64,000 nt of DNA from Acinetobacter variabilis (GTDB lineage: Bacteria; Pseudomonadota; Gammaproteobacteria; Pseudomonadales; Moraxellaceae): positions 1,925,558 to 1,989,557 of the forward strand of contig NZ_KB850113.1 of assembly GCF_000369625.1 (NCBI RefSeq), written 5' to 3'. Each line of letters opens with the position of its first letter. Position 1 is the stretch's first letter. Position numbers and translations under genes: made by a program. Under the pieces are notes generated by a model that saw only the letters and a program-made list of their open reading frames with translations, ran no database searches and was not told the origin of the DNA. Below, one piece after another: positions 45,121 to 54,047 of the stretch.

Positions 45121-46131
45121 TTATACCAATTCGATAATATCAATGGTTGGTGGTACGCGAAAACGAAATGGCACGCCCACCATACCCGTTCCCACAGTCA
45201 CAAATACATCTGCATGTTCATGCCGGTATAGACCTTTTTTATGGCCCAGAATGGAGACCTTTTTCATCACATAATCCGTCAGCCAAGGTAACTCGACCTG
45301 TCCGCCATGCGTATGCCCAGAAAGCATCAGTGGTCGTGTTGGCAATTTCGGCACCATATCCACGGTATCTGGATTATGTGACAGAATCACCCAAGGTTTG
45401 TCTTGAGGCAGATCCGGCATTGCGCGCATATCGGTTTTTCCAGCCCAAAGATCTCCTACGCCTAACAGACGAAATTCGTCAAACTCGACAATCTGCCCTT
45501 CAATGTCCATAACCTGATTCACTTCCAGCGCATAACGAAGCAATTCCTGAATAGGCGGGCCAGGATACTGTTCATCATGATTTCCTGTCACCGAATATAC
45601 TGGCGCATGAATTTCTTTCAAGACCGCCAGCTCCTGTGCCAGTTTATTTTCAGGTTCATAGGTCCAGTCCCCTGCGACCACCACCAAGTCCGGTTTCAGA
45701 TGATTCAGCTTATGCACAATCTGTCTTAACTGACGTTCATGTCCGGAAAACAGACCAATATGTAAATCTGCAATCAGGGCAATCCGTACCGGCTTTTTAA
45801 GTTTCTGTTGAGGATTGATTTGATAAGGCGTGGTTTCAACCCGAATCAAATGCGGCTCGATAAAACGTGCATAACTGAGTACTGCACTAATCACGAAAAT
45901 AAAAATAGACTCATGAATCGAATAGTAGCCTATCCATCCTGCATAAATACTGAAGAACACCAACGGAATCAGCAAATAGGCCAGATAGAAAGCCAGCAGG
46001 TGACAAAACGCTTTAAAGGGATGAATGGTTTCTGTACGCGACTGACTCGACCAGGCCTGATACACTGCCCAAACGGCAAGAATGGCCATGCCTAGATAAA
46101 AATAAAAAAGTACGGAACTTGTATCCCACAT
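45121..46131 (-). CDS. membrane-bound metallophosphoesterase (YkuE-like)
   Basis: A 336-residue protein (ATG at 46131, AAGG about 8 bases upstream). The N-terminal third holds about three to four membrane helices. The C-terminal phosphoesterase domain has the full metal motif set: ALIADLHIGLFSG (D-x-H), LVVVAGDWTYEP (GDW in the GD position), VTGNHDE (GNHD), ILSHNPD and SGHTHGGQVELP (GHTH). It likely hydrolyses a phospholipid headgroup or another phosphoester at the membrane; YkuE and LpxG-like enzymes are relatives. It is divergent from the phospholipase D gene. Confidence 0.85.
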   Translation of the reverse strand: MWDTSSVLFYFYLGMAILAVWAVYQAWSSQSRTETIHPFKAFCHLLAFYLAYLLIPLVFFSIYAGWIGYYSIHESIFIFVISAVLSYARFIEPHLIRVETTPYQINPQQKLKKPVRIALIADLHIGLFSGHERQLRQIVHKLNHLKPDLVVVAGDWTYEPENKLAQELAVLKEIHAPVYSVTGNHDEQYPGPPIQELLRYALEVNQVMDIEGQIVEFDEFRLLGVGDLWAGKTDMRAMPDLPQDKPWVILSHNPDTVDMVPKLPTRPLMLSGHTHGGQVELPWLTDYVMKKVSILGHKKGLYRHEHADVFVTVGTGMVGVPFRFRVPPTIDIIELV

Positions 46132-46226
46132 AGATTTGCCTTGTCGAGTCGAGGAGCTGATTAGTGGCTTTATATTTATCTTTTCATAGCTGGCAATTAT
46201 ACTCAATCCAAATTTTTCAGTCTTTG

Positions 46227-47867
46227 ATGTTTATGGTAAATGCTCCCCACGCTTCCGCTCACTCAAAACCTTCTGGCTTATCAAAAGCTTACCGCTATAA
46301 AGCCAGCATTTTACTGAGCTGCAGCCTGGTACTCGGCATTCCTGCTTGCAGTACGCTGCCTCCGCAAACTGAACAACCTAGCCGGATGGCATTTGAAACG
46401 GATACCTCACAAACCAGTCTGGCCCAGATTGTTGAGCCTTTACGTCGGCAGAATATTGGCCTGACCGGTTATCACGTGCTGCCAGATCCGCTTGAAGCAC
46501 TCGCTGCACGTATCCAGCTGATTAATAAAGCAGAACGTAGTCTGGACCTCCAATACTACATTTGGGACAATGACCGTATTGGTGCATTGGCCTTGCATGC
46601 CCTCATTCAGGCAGCAGACCGTGGCGTAAAAGTCCGTTTATTGATGGATGATAACAATGCCAAGAAAATGGAAGGTATTTATCTGGCGCTGGATCAGCAC
46701 CAGAATATCGAAGTCAAATTGTATAACCCCTACCGTTTCCGTAAATACCGTGCCATGGATATGCTGCTGGATCTAAAACGGATCAACCGCCGCATGCATA
46801 ACAAAAGCTTTATTGCCGATAATCAGATTGCTCTGATTGGCGGCCGTAATATGAGTAACCAGTATTATAACGTCAGTGACAGTTATCAGTTTTCTGATGT
46901 AGATGTGATGCTGGTCGGTGCCGCTTCTGATGAAATCATTCATTCTTTTGATGAATACTGGAATGATGATTATGCCTATCCGGTTCGGCAGATTGTCAAT
47001 CCTCGCCATCACGGACTCCGTTTCCCGAGCCTGAAACAGCAGCTGGAAGAATATAGCCATGATACTGCAATCCAGAACTACCTGAATCTGGCCAATCGTT
47101 CACAGGCTTTCGATAAATGGCTGGAACACAACATTCAACTCGATTGGGTGGAAGCTGAAGTCGTCAAAGACCCGCCAAGTAAAATCAAGTCAAAGGCTAA
47201 AACTGAAGATCACTTGAACTTCCAGCTATTACAACATCTGGAAAAACCGGAAGAAAGTGTGGATATCGTGTCGGCCTATTTTGTACCGGAAAAACAGGGG
47301 GCAGAACGTCTCAAGAAACTGGCTTCAGAAGATGTCAAAGTCCGAGTACTGACCAACTCTTATAAGGCCAATGACGTGCCGCTGGTCCATGCCTTTTATG
47401 CCAAATATCGTCAGGAACTGCTAAAAAATGATGTAAAACTTTATGAGTTTTTGGCGGCTCCAGATGCCGACAATTTGAATGCCAATACTGAAGAGCTGGC
47501 ACAAAAATCGAAGGTCAGCTTAAAAGGCCTGAGCCGTTCCAGCCTGCATGCTAAAATGATGGCCATTGATCAGAAACAGGTATTTATCGGCTCTTTTAAT
47601 TTCGATCCGCGTTCGGCTTATCTGAATACTGAAATTGGCGTATTGCTAAATAGTCCTAATCTGGCCCGTGCGGTACATGAAACCATGGACAAAAACTTAA
47701 GCAAGTATGCCTATAAGTTGGTTCTGGATGCCAACCAGAACGTTAACTGGAAAATTCGCAATGCCAAAGGTGAAACAAAGACCTTTAAAAAAGAGCCGGG
47801 AATGAAGTGGTATCAAAAAGCCTCAATAAAATTCCTGTCGATACTCCCAATCGAAGGTTTTATGTAA
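46227..47867 (+). CDS. phospholipase D family protein (cardiolipin synthase-like)
   Basis: Both PLD (HKD) motifs are present: RMHNKSFIADNQIALIGGRN (about residue 195) and SSLHAKMMAIDQKQVFIGSF (about residue 425), as in ClsC-type cardiolipin synthases. The N terminus has a signal-like helix (SILLSCSLVLGIPACS) with a possible lipoprotein Cys, although the Pro two residues before it is unusual. The ATG at 46227 (about 546 residues) is likely; the frame opens further upstream without support. The stop TAA is the first three bases of the target duplication of an IS982 element, which pushed the native terminator 979 bp away. Confidence 0.82.
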   Translation: MFMVNAPHASAHSKPSGLSKAYRYKASILLSCSLVLGIPACSTLPPQTEQPSRMAFETDTSQTSLAQIVEPLRRQNIGLTGYHVLPDPLEALAARIQLINKAERSLDLQYYIWDNDRIGALALHALIQAADRGVKVRLLMDDNNAKKMEGIYLALDQHQNIEVKLYNPYRFRKYRAMDMLLDLKRINRRMHNKSFIADNQIALIGGRNMSNQYYNVSDSYQFSDVDVMLVGAASDEIIHSFDEYWNDDYAYPVRQIVNPRHHGLRFPSLKQQLEEYSHDTAIQNYLNLANRSQAFDKWLEHNIQLDWVEAEVVKDPPSKIKSKAKTEDHLNFQLLQHLEKPEESVDIVSAYFVPEKQGAERLKKLASEDVKVRVLTNSYKANDVPLVHAFYAKYRQELLKNDVKLYEFLAAPDADNLNANTEELAQKSKVSLKGLSRSSLHAKMMAIDQKQVFIGSFNFDPRSAYLNTEIGVLLNSPNLARAVHETMDKNLSKYAYKLVLDANQNVNWKIRNAKGETKTFKKEPGMKWYQKASIKFLSILPIEGFM

Positions 47868-48855
47868 TGAACCTGAGTTCGACATAAAAAATAAATAAAA
47901 AAAAGCCTTAGCATCTGTAATATCTTGGTTACGAAGACAAAACATTTCAGAGCAAGGCTTTTTCATGGACTATATTACCGAATTATTTTGTATCTTGGAT
48001 GATTTCTGCAAAAAGTTTAATGAATCTTTAGAGAAAGCTCTAATTTCTGATCAAAAAACAACAATGAAAAAGTCAGCTTTAAGCTTGTCTGAAGTCATGA
48101 CCATTGTCATTTTATTTCATAAATCCGGGTTTAGATTTTTCAAATATTTTTATTGTCATATGATCATCCCATTTTGGAAATCAGCTTTTCCCAAGCTTCT
48201 TAGTTACAATCGTTTTATTGAAATTATGCCGCGTTGTTTGCAAGCTTTGAGTAGTTTCTTCCATCAAGTTAAAGGAGAAGATACCGGAATTTGTATTATT
48301 GATTCGACTAAATTGGTCGTTTGCCATAATCTTAGAATTAAAAGACATCGTGTATTTAAAGGCTTAGCTGGTCGTGGTAAAAGTAGCACAGGTTGGTTTT
48401 ATGGATTTAAAGTCCATATTGTTATCAACAACTTGGGTGAAATTATTAATCTCAAGATTACATCGGGAAGTGTTCATGATGTTGCTGTACTTGAATCTTT
48501 AACCCAAGAGTTAAAAGGTATTTTACTGGGCGATAAAGGCTATCTGAGTAAAGCAAAAACTGAAGCTTTAGCAGCAAGGGGGCTCAGACTATTAACCCCG
48601 TCACGCAAGAATATGAAAAATAAACCCATCCAAACTGAAGAAGAAAAACAATTGCTTTGCAGAAGAGGATTGATCGAAACAGTGAATGATCAGTTAAAAA
48701 ACTTACATCAAATTGACCATTCACGTCATCGTTCGGTGAATAACTTTATGGTGAATATTATGGCTGCTATAGTGGCTTATTGCTTAAATCCAAATAAGCC
48801 AACTTTCCAAAACTTGCTAAAAAGCTAAAATATTTCATCGAACTCAGGTTAATGA
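47865..48855 (+). mobile_element. complete IS982-family element with 6-bp target duplication
   Basis: The element is 47871-48849 (979 bp). Terminal inverted repeats begin with the 12-bp ACCTGAGTTCGA on both sides. It is flanked by TAATGA (47865-47870 and 48850-48855). The first duplication begins with the stop codon of the phospholipase D gene, so the insertion added no residues. One complete transposase gene is on the plus strand. Confidence 0.9.
47965..48828 (+). CDS. IS982-family transposase
   Basis: A 287-residue transposase with the IS982 pattern. The N terminus has TELFCILDDFCKKF; then SALSLSEVMTIVILFHKSGF followed by RFFKYFYCHMIIPFWKSAFP. The DDE core has ICIIDSTKLVVCHNLRIKRH (first Asp), GDKGYLSKAKTEALAARGLR (second Asp) and RRGLIETVNDQLKNLHQIDH (Glu). 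It is complete in length and carries no frameshift. Confidence 0.93.
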   Translation: MDYITELFCILDDFCKKFNESLEKALISDQKTTMKKSALSLSEVMTIVILFHKSGFRFFKYFYCHMIIPFWKSAFPKLLSYNRFIEIMPRCLQALSSFFHQVKGEDTGICIIDSTKLVVCHNLRIKRHRVFKGLAGRGKSSTGWFYGFKVHIVINNLGEIINLKITSGSVHDVAVLESLTQELKGILLGDKGYLSKAKTEALAARGLRLLTPSRKNMKNKPIQTEEEKQLLCRRGLIETVNDQLKNLHQIDHSRHRSVNNFMVNIMAAIVAYCLNPNKPTFQNLLKS

Positions 48856-48875
48856 ATATCTCTGAGTATTTCTAA

Positions 48876-48903
48876 TAAAAAAGCCTCTTAATGAGGCTTT
48901 TTT
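48876..48903. terminator. terminator shared by phospholipase D (displaced) and plsC-like genes
   Basis: Stem AAAGCCTC/GAGGCTTT (48880-48887 with 48893-48900) with a 5-base loop. It overlaps the stop codon region of the minus-strand acyltransferase gene. Before the IS982 insertion it ended the phospholipase D transcript. Confidence 0.8.
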
Positions 48904-49697
48904 AATACTTTGGCTTGCAACCTTTGCAAACCCTCCAGCATATTTTCATGCACTAGTGCAGTCAGGCTTTCTACTGTATGCCCTTCGGTCGCAATTGCCG
49001 GCAAGGCCATCAGATGAGCTGTTACTTTAGGCATTTCCAGAACATTTCGTACATGTTTGGCAAAACTGATGTTCCCAATAAAAGGCGCCACCATATCCAG
49101 TTCACCCTGCTGATTTACATAACAGATCAGGCAGATTTGTACGGGACGTTGCGCTTCGATTGCTGCACCGAGAATACGACCATAAATTTTTTTAATTGAG
49201 CGTCCATCAGATGTGGTCGCTTCAGGAAAAAACAGGACCGGAATATTCTGTTTCAGGAAGCCGGTAATCTGTTCACGGATTCTGACTGAATCTCCTGAAC
49301 CACGCTTGATAAATAAGGTGCCACCGCCTTTAGCCAGCTTGCCCAAAATTGGCCAATTTTCAATTTCAGCTTTGGCCAGAAAAAACACTCGCGCGCCTGA
49401 ACCCAAAACGGCGATATCCAGCCAGGATATATGATTGCTCACCCATAATGCAGGCTCACGTGGAATCACGCCATGGACCTGAACCTCGATATTAAACACC
49501 TTGCACAACTGGCGACAGAAATACTGCACATATCGGGTATTGTTCGGGTTATTCGGGTCTTTATACAAACCGTGACGGTAAACCAGATAAAACCCCTGGC
49601 TGATGGCTGCTAATGCAGAAGTCGTTTTTCTTGTATAAAGAAAGAATTTTGCTAAACCTTGTATCTCAGGTGATTGATTTTGTACAGTCGAGTTCAT
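48888..49697 (-). CDS. lysophospholipid acyltransferase (PlsC-like)
   Basis: A 269-residue membrane-associated acyltransferase, probably 1-acylglycerol-3-phosphate acyltransferase or an OlsA/lysophospholipid relative. Motif I NHxSxxD is present as SNHISWLDIAVLG (about residue 87). Motif II is around GTLFIKRGSGDSVRI. Motif III is FFPEATTSDG (about residue 157), and motif IV is near PVQICLICYV. The last codons lie inside the terminator hairpin. It acts on phospholipid synthesis or repair, as does the neighbouring phospholipase D protein. Confidence 0.87.
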   Translation of the reverse strand: MNSTVQNQSPEIQGLAKFFLYTRKTTSALAAISQGFYLVYRHGLYKDPNNPNNTRYVQYFCRQLCKVFNIEVQVHGVIPREPALWVSNHISWLDIAVLGSGARVFFLAKAEIENWPILGKLAKGGGTLFIKRGSGDSVRIREQITGFLKQNIPVLFFPEATTSDGRSIKKIYGRILGAAIEAQRPVQICLICYVNQQGELDMVAPFIGNISFAKHVRNVLEMPKVTAHLMALPAIATEGHTVESLTALVHENMLEGLQRLQAKVLKKPH

Positions 49698-49887
49698 AAA
49701 AAGATCACTAAATCCTAAACAAGATACAGGGAATATCCACGAATTAAACCCATTTTATACTGTTCATGTCCAACTTGCATTGATAATAAAAAACGACCAA
49801 GTACATCTATATTTTCAATTTAAATTCATCAAATAAATTAAATAAAATAAATCAATCGAAATATTAGATTAAAAAAGGATGCTCATC

Positions 49888-50019
49888 ATGCAAGATGAAA
49901 CAGTTAAATCAGCTGAGATGATTCGGCCCTTAAAAGTATTAAGCTATATCTTGGGTGGTACCCTGTTATATACGGCGTTGCTCGTAACACTTGCACAACT
50001 GTTTGTCACGGCACTCTAA
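49888..50019 (+). CDS. 43-residue single-pass membrane protein
   Basis: A short gene with ATG at 49888 and AAAGGA 8-9 bases upstream. The translation starts MQDETVKSAEMIRPLKVLSY and ends with one membrane helix (ILGGTLLYTALLVTLAQLFV). It has a good start context and a clean amphipathic-to-hydrophobic layout, so it is likely a real microprotein. It lies about 75 bases before hflX on the same strand and may share its transcript. Function unknown. Confidence 0.6.
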   Translation: MQDETVKSAEMIRPLKVLSYILGGTLLYTALLVTLAQLFVTAL

Positions 50020-50095
50020 AACAAAGCTCGCTATTTCAGTATCTGTAAAGTTCATTTTCAACTAAAATGAAGTTTTCAACTGGAGATTGGCCTGA

Positions 50096-51436
50096 GTGGA
50101 ATATTTTGAGCAACATCAGGGAAAAGAACGCGTCATACTAGTCAGTGTGAGTGTACAAATGCTGGATGACCTTGATGCTGAAGAGTTTCATCTGTTAGCT
50201 CAATCTGCAAATGCCGAAATTCTGGAACATCTTTTTGTTCAACGCTTAAAACCGGATGCCAAATTCTTTGTGGGTTCAGGAAAAGCAGAAGAAATTGCTG
50301 AACGGGTCAAAGAACTGGATGCCAATCTGGTTATTTTCGATCATGCGCTGACACCTGCTCAAGCACGTAACCTGGAAAATGTGGTGCATTGCCGGGTGGT
50401 AGACCGTACCGAACTCATCCTCGATATCTTTGCGCAGCGTGCCCGTACCTATGAAGGGAAACTGCAAGTTGAACTGGCACAGTTACAGCATCTGTCTTCA
50501 CGACTGGTTCGTAGCCGTACCAATCTGGATAGCCAGAAAGGCGGGATCGGTCTGCGCGGGCCGGGTGAAACCCTGCTAGAAACAGATCGCCGTTTATTGC
50601 GTATCCGCATGGGACAGCTTAAAGCCAAAATAGAAAAAGTCCGTCAAACCCGTATTCAGGGCCGTGTTGCACGCCAAAAAGCGGCTGTTCCAACCGTGTC
50701 TTTAGTAGGTTATACCAATGCGGGGAAATCTACCTTATTCAATATTCTGGCCGATAGCGATGTGTATGCAGCAGACCAACTATTTGCGACTCTGGACCCA
50801 ACTTTAAGACGCCTGCAATGGGACGGCGTCGGTAATCTGGTACTGGCAGATACGGTAGGTTTTGTGCGTAATCTTTCGCACTCACTGGTTGAATCTTTTA
50901 AAGCAACTCTGGAAGAAACCGTTGAAGCCACTCTGCTTTTACATGTGATCGATTCCAGCAGTCTGGAAATGCTTGAACAAATTGAAGCCGTTGAAAAGGT
51001 GCTCAAGGAAATTGGCGCTGACGTTCCGGTTTTAAGAGTTTATAATAAAATTGACTGTAGCGGTGAGGATGCCAAAATCATTTACCGTCAGCCCGGTCAG
51101 CCTGAACGGGTCTATGTTTCAGCACATAGCGGTGAAGGTCTGGATCTATTACGCAAAGCTGTGCATGAAGCATTAATGGGTCAGATTCAGCACTTTGAAC
51201 TGGTATTGAAACCTGCCTATGGCAAACTGCGCAATCAACTTTATGCGCTGAATGTGATTCAGTCCGAACATTATGATGATGAAGGTCAATTGCATATCAA
51301 TGTAAGGATTGCACCTCCGAAGCTGGAACAGCTGATCAAACAGGCCCATTTACCGATAGAAGAAATTCTGGGATCTCAAGCACTTCAATTCCAGCGTCCA
51401 CTTGAAGAGTTTGAAATTCGGCCTAAGATCGAGTAA
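50096..51436 (+). CDS. hflX: ribosome-splitting GTPase HflX
   Basis: A 446-residue GTPase that splits stalled ribosomes under stress. The N-terminal HflX domain has LLAQSANAEILEHLFVQRLK, then AKFFVGSGKAEEIAERV and VIFDHALTPAQARNLENVVH. The glycine-rich loop is GGIGLRGPGETLLETDRRLL. G motifs are VGYTNAGKSTLFNIL (G1), FATLDPTLRRL (G2), LADTVGFVRNLSHSLVESFK (G3) and VYNKID (G4). It starts at a GTG at 50096, with GGAG about 12 bases upstream. Unlike E. coli, hfq is not directly upstream. Confidence 0.93.
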   Translation: MEYFEQHQGKERVILVSVSVQMLDDLDAEEFHLLAQSANAEILEHLFVQRLKPDAKFFVGSGKAEEIAERVKELDANLVIFDHALTPAQARNLENVVHCRVVDRTELILDIFAQRARTYEGKLQVELAQLQHLSSRLVRSRTNLDSQKGGIGLRGPGETLLETDRRLLRIRMGQLKAKIEKVRQTRIQGRVARQKAAVPTVSLVGYTNAGKSTLFNILADSDVYAADQLFATLDPTLRRLQWDGVGNLVLADTVGFVRNLSHSLVESFKATLEETVEATLLLHVIDSSSLEMLEQIEAVEKVLKEIGADVPVLRVYNKIDCSGEDAKIIYRQPGQPERVYVSAHSGEGLDLLRKAVHEALMGQIQHFELVLKPAYGKLRNQLYALNVIQSEHYDDEGQLHINVRIAPPKLEQLIKQAHLPIEEILGSQALQFQRPLEEFEIRPKIE

Positions 51437-51458
51437 AACTTGATAAGTAAACTTTTAA

Positions 51459-51842
51459 ATGACATCACCAATGAACTGGATAAAACATATTGACTGGCCA
51501 GCATGGATCGGCACTCTCCTCTTAATTATTGTATTTCGTGAAGCTTCAGTCTGGCTAATGACCCAGCTAGATCACCCTGAACTGGGCAATCTGGTCGGAC
51601 TCATCAGCCTGCTAGTCACCTTATTTGCCTGGCGCTATTTTGGCAAAATTCCAGCGCGTCTGGTGGATACCAATAACAAGCTGATGAAAGAAAGTGCCTT
51701 CGCTTTTTTACCAATTAGTGCAGGCGCGCTAATTATGCTGATGCATATGGGACAAAAAATTCCGGCCTTCATGCTGGTGTTATGCCTGAGCACTCTGCTT
51801 CCTCTTTGGATCTACGCCAAAATGGCAAAACGCTGGTTATAG
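51459..51842 (+). CDS. lrgA: CidA/LrgA family holin-like protein
   Basis: A 127-residue protein with four membrane helices and LrgA features: WPAWIGTLLLIIVFREASVW, GNLVGLISLLVTLFAWRYFG, and FAFLPISAGALIMLMHMGQK. CidA/LrgA proteins influence autolysis or, in some bacteria, pyruvate transport together with LrgB. It precedes lrgB by 9 bases. A second in-frame ATG at 51471 may be the start; neither has a strong ribosome binding site. It follows hflX by about 20 bases and could be in the same transcript. Confidence 0.85.
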   Translation: MTSPMNWIKHIDWPAWIGTLLLIIVFREASVWLMTQLDHPELGNLVGLISLLVTLFAWRYFGKIPARLVDTNNKLMKESAFAFLPISAGALIMLMHMGQKIPAFMLVLCLSTLLPLWIYAKMAKRWL

Positions 51843-51851
51843 GAGTCGCAC

Positions 51852-52526
51852 ATGTTTTCTGTTCTTTATGGCTTTGCGATTACCTTAATTGCTTATCTGC
51901 TTGCTAAACCCTGCAATCGTGTTATTCCGCAAATTCCTGTGATTGTGTTTAGCATGTTCTTGGTGCTGGTGATTTTATTGGTGCTCGGTATTCCTTATGA
52001 GCATTATATGGATGAAGTCAATCCACTGTTTAACCATTTGCTCGGTTATGTCACGGTTGCACTGGCGATTCCACTAGCGGCCATGCGTTATGATGACCTG
52101 CCGCTGAAAGCCATTATTGGGATTCTCGTTTTTGCCAGTATCAGTGCGGTTGCCTTACCGATGGGTCTCGCCTATTTGCTGCATATGTCTTCTGGCGACA
52201 TCATGGCCTTTGCCACCCGTGCAGTCACAACACCAATTGCAATTAATATTGCAACCTTACTGGAGGCACCTGTTAGTCTGGCCATTCTGATCGTCATTTT
52301 GTCTGGCGTAATTGGTGCAGCATTTTCACCATTTATTTTACGACATATCAATGATGAGCGTGCTTCAGGTCTGGCTCTAGGTCTAGCAGCACATGCGATT
52401 GGTACAGCTCAAGCCTGGCAGCGTGGTAGTGTTGCCGGACGTTATGCTGCGTTTGGCATGGCAGTGAATGCCGTTTTTACTGCGATCTGGTTGCCAACTT
52501 TTATACTTTATCTGCAGAAAATGTGA
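51852..52526 (+). CDS. lrgB: LrgB family protein
   Basis: A 224-residue membrane protein of the LrgB/CidB/YohK family. Core segments are LLGYVTVALAIPLAAMRYDD, FATRAVTTPIAINIATLLEA and GLALGLAAHAIGTAQAWQRG (the conserved HxxGTA pattern). AGGAGT lies just upstream of the ATG. It forms a two-gene operon with lrgA. In other bacteria the LrgAB pair acts as a pyruvate or glycolate carrier or a modulator of murein hydrolases. Confidence 0.9.
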   Translation: MFSVLYGFAITLIAYLLAKPCNRVIPQIPVIVFSMFLVLVILLVLGIPYEHYMDEVNPLFNHLLGYVTVALAIPLAAMRYDDLPLKAIIGILVFASISAVALPMGLAYLLHMSSGDIMAFATRAVTTPIAINIATLLEAPVSLAILIVILSGVIGAAFSPFILRHINDERASGLALGLAAHAIGTAQAWQRGSVAGRYAAFGMAVNAVFTAIWLPTFILYLQKM

Positions 52527-52613
52527 CTCATCAATCAATATTTAACGTTTGTTTCTGAATGAAACTATTCTTACTATAGGGAAATAAAGAATTTTTCACT
52601 CAGGAACAGACCT

Positions 52614-53060
52614 ATGAAAAAGGTTCAATTATTATCCGTTTTAGCCCTGACCTTTTTCAGTCATCTGGCTTTTGCTTCTGATATTTCAGGTACCTGGAGA
52701 AGTATTGACGATAAGACAGGATCCGCCAAAGCGATTCTGGAAATTCGTGAAACTTCAAATGGTGTTTATACCGCCAAAATTACCAAGATTACGCCTCGTC
52801 CTGGCTACACACCGCGCGAAACCTGTGTTTCCTGCCCTGCACCTTATACCAATAAACCGATTCTTGGTCTGGATGTACTTACCGGCTTAAAGGATGCAGG
52901 CAATAATAATTTCTCTCAAGGTAAACTGATTGACCCCTTATCCGGTAATATTTACAACACCAAAGCTAAATTAAGTGCCAATGGCAAACGTCTGACCCTA
53001 CGTGGTTATGTGGGTGTTTCAGCCTTAGGACGCAGCCAGACTTGGATTAAACAAGATTAA
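52614..53060 (+). CDS. DUF2147 secreted protein, copy 1
   Basis: A 148-residue precursor with the signal peptide MKKVQLLSVLALTFFSHLAFA. The mature part is a DUF2147 domain: SGTWRSIDDKTGSAKAILEI, KITPRPGYTPRETCVSCPAP, LTGLKDAGNNNFSQGKLIDP and LTLRGYVGVSALGRSQTWIK. It has a CxxC pair (CVSC) that could form a disulfide or bind metal. AGGAA precedes the ATG. It is the first of three tandem paralogs. The family is a small periplasmic beta-barrel of unknown function. Confidence 0.88.
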   Translation: MKKVQLLSVLALTFFSHLAFASDISGTWRSIDDKTGSAKAILEIRETSNGVYTAKITKITPRPGYTPRETCVSCPAPYTNKPILGLDVLTGLKDAGNNNFSQGKLIDPLSGNIYNTKAKLSANGKRLTLRGYVGVSALGRSQTWIKQD

Positions 53061-53226
53061 TTCATGACTTAGTGCACAGAAGCTTGCATTTTCATGCATT
53101 AAGTTGTATCAATATTAGACAGATGCTTTTTTTATACAATATAAAACATGCATATAAATATTAGATTCATTTGCCTTAACAGGCTTAGCATCAAACGGAT
53201 TTTGATGGGCAATATAAGGAGATAGA

Positions 53227-53397
53227 ATGCAAGACATTACCATGTTAAAGATCTTATTGAATTTCTCTGCTTTTACTGAAAATTCAGCCATAAAGCAATT
53301 AACATCGACAGATTTCTGTCATGGGGAATCAACAGGGTTAAAGCAGATTGACCGAGCGATCTGCAACGCTCATTACTCTAAAATCAACCAAAATTAA
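53227..53397 (+). CDS. possible 56-residue small protein between DUF2147 copies
   Basis: An open frame from ATG 53227 with a strong AAGGAGATAGA ribosome binding site, ending at TAA 53397. The translation begins MQDITMLKILLNFSAFTENS and is otherwise without recognised family, signal peptide or clear membrane helix. The ribosome binding site is the main support. It could be a genuine small gene, or a decayed remnant in the gap between the first and second DUF2147 genes. Confidence 0.4.
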   Translation: MQDITMLKILLNFSAFTENSAIKQLTSTDFCHGESTGLKQIDRAICNAHYSKINQN

Positions 53398-53457
53398 AAA
53401 ACCACACGCTTGTGTTTGGGATAGTTTGTTTCATCTATGAAAAAAGGATAAATATAA

Positions 53458-53907
53458 ATGAATAAATCTAAATTAGGATTAATGCTCATTGCTACATTCA
53501 TGACTGGGACCATTTATGCACAAGACTTGACCGGGACATGGCAACAAATCGATGATAAGACTGGTTCACCCAAAGCACTGATTGAAATCCGTCAGGACAG
53601 CAATGGTACTTATGCCGGCAAAATTGTCAAAGTAACGCCTCGTCCAGGTTATACCCCACAAAAAACCTGTAATAAATGCCCTGCTCCTTATACCAATCAG
53701 CCGATCCTGGGGATGGACGTACTGACAGGTTTAAAACAGGTCGGTGATAGCGTGAATTATGAAAAAGGTCGTGTGATTGATCCATTGACAGGTAAAATTT
53801 ACGATGCCAAGGTTCGTCTGAGCAGCAACGGCAAACGTTTAACCCTACGCGGTTATGTGGGGGTATCTGCTCTGGGTCGTAGCCAAACCTGGATTCGTCA
53901 GGAATAA
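53458..53907 (+). CDS. DUF2147 secreted protein, copy 2
   Basis: A 149-residue precursor with a signal peptide (LGLMLIATFMTGTIYA). The mature domain is close to copies 1 and 3: TGTWQQIDDKTGSPKALIEI, KVTPRPGYTPQKTCNKCPAP, YEKGRVIDPLTGKIYDAKVR and YVGVSALGRSQTWIRQE. The CxxC pair is CNKC. AAAGGA stands about 9 bases upstream of the ATG. A terminator follows, so this copy is probably transcribed separately from copy 3. Confidence 0.88.
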   Translation: MNKSKLGLMLIATFMTGTIYAQDLTGTWQQIDDKTGSPKALIEIRQDSNGTYAGKIVKVTPRPGYTPQKTCNKCPAPYTNQPILGMDVLTGLKQVGDSVNYEKGRVIDPLTGKIYDAKVRLSSNGKRLTLRGYVGVSALGRSQTWIRQE

Positions 53908-53923
53908 GTTCACACTTTTTCTC

Positions 53924-53950
53924 AAAGCTGCCAAACAGGCAGCTTTTTTT
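53924..53950 (+). terminator. terminator of DUF2147 copy 2
   Basis: Stem AAAGCTGCC/GGCAGCTTT (53924-53932 with 53938-53946), then T-run. Confidence 0.85.
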
Positions 53951-54047
53951 ATAAATTTAATTCCATGTTTTTAATTATTTATTGACTATTTGTGCAATCT
54001 TCCTAACATGTGCGGGTAATAATGAAAAGTTCTTTGGAATGATGGAT

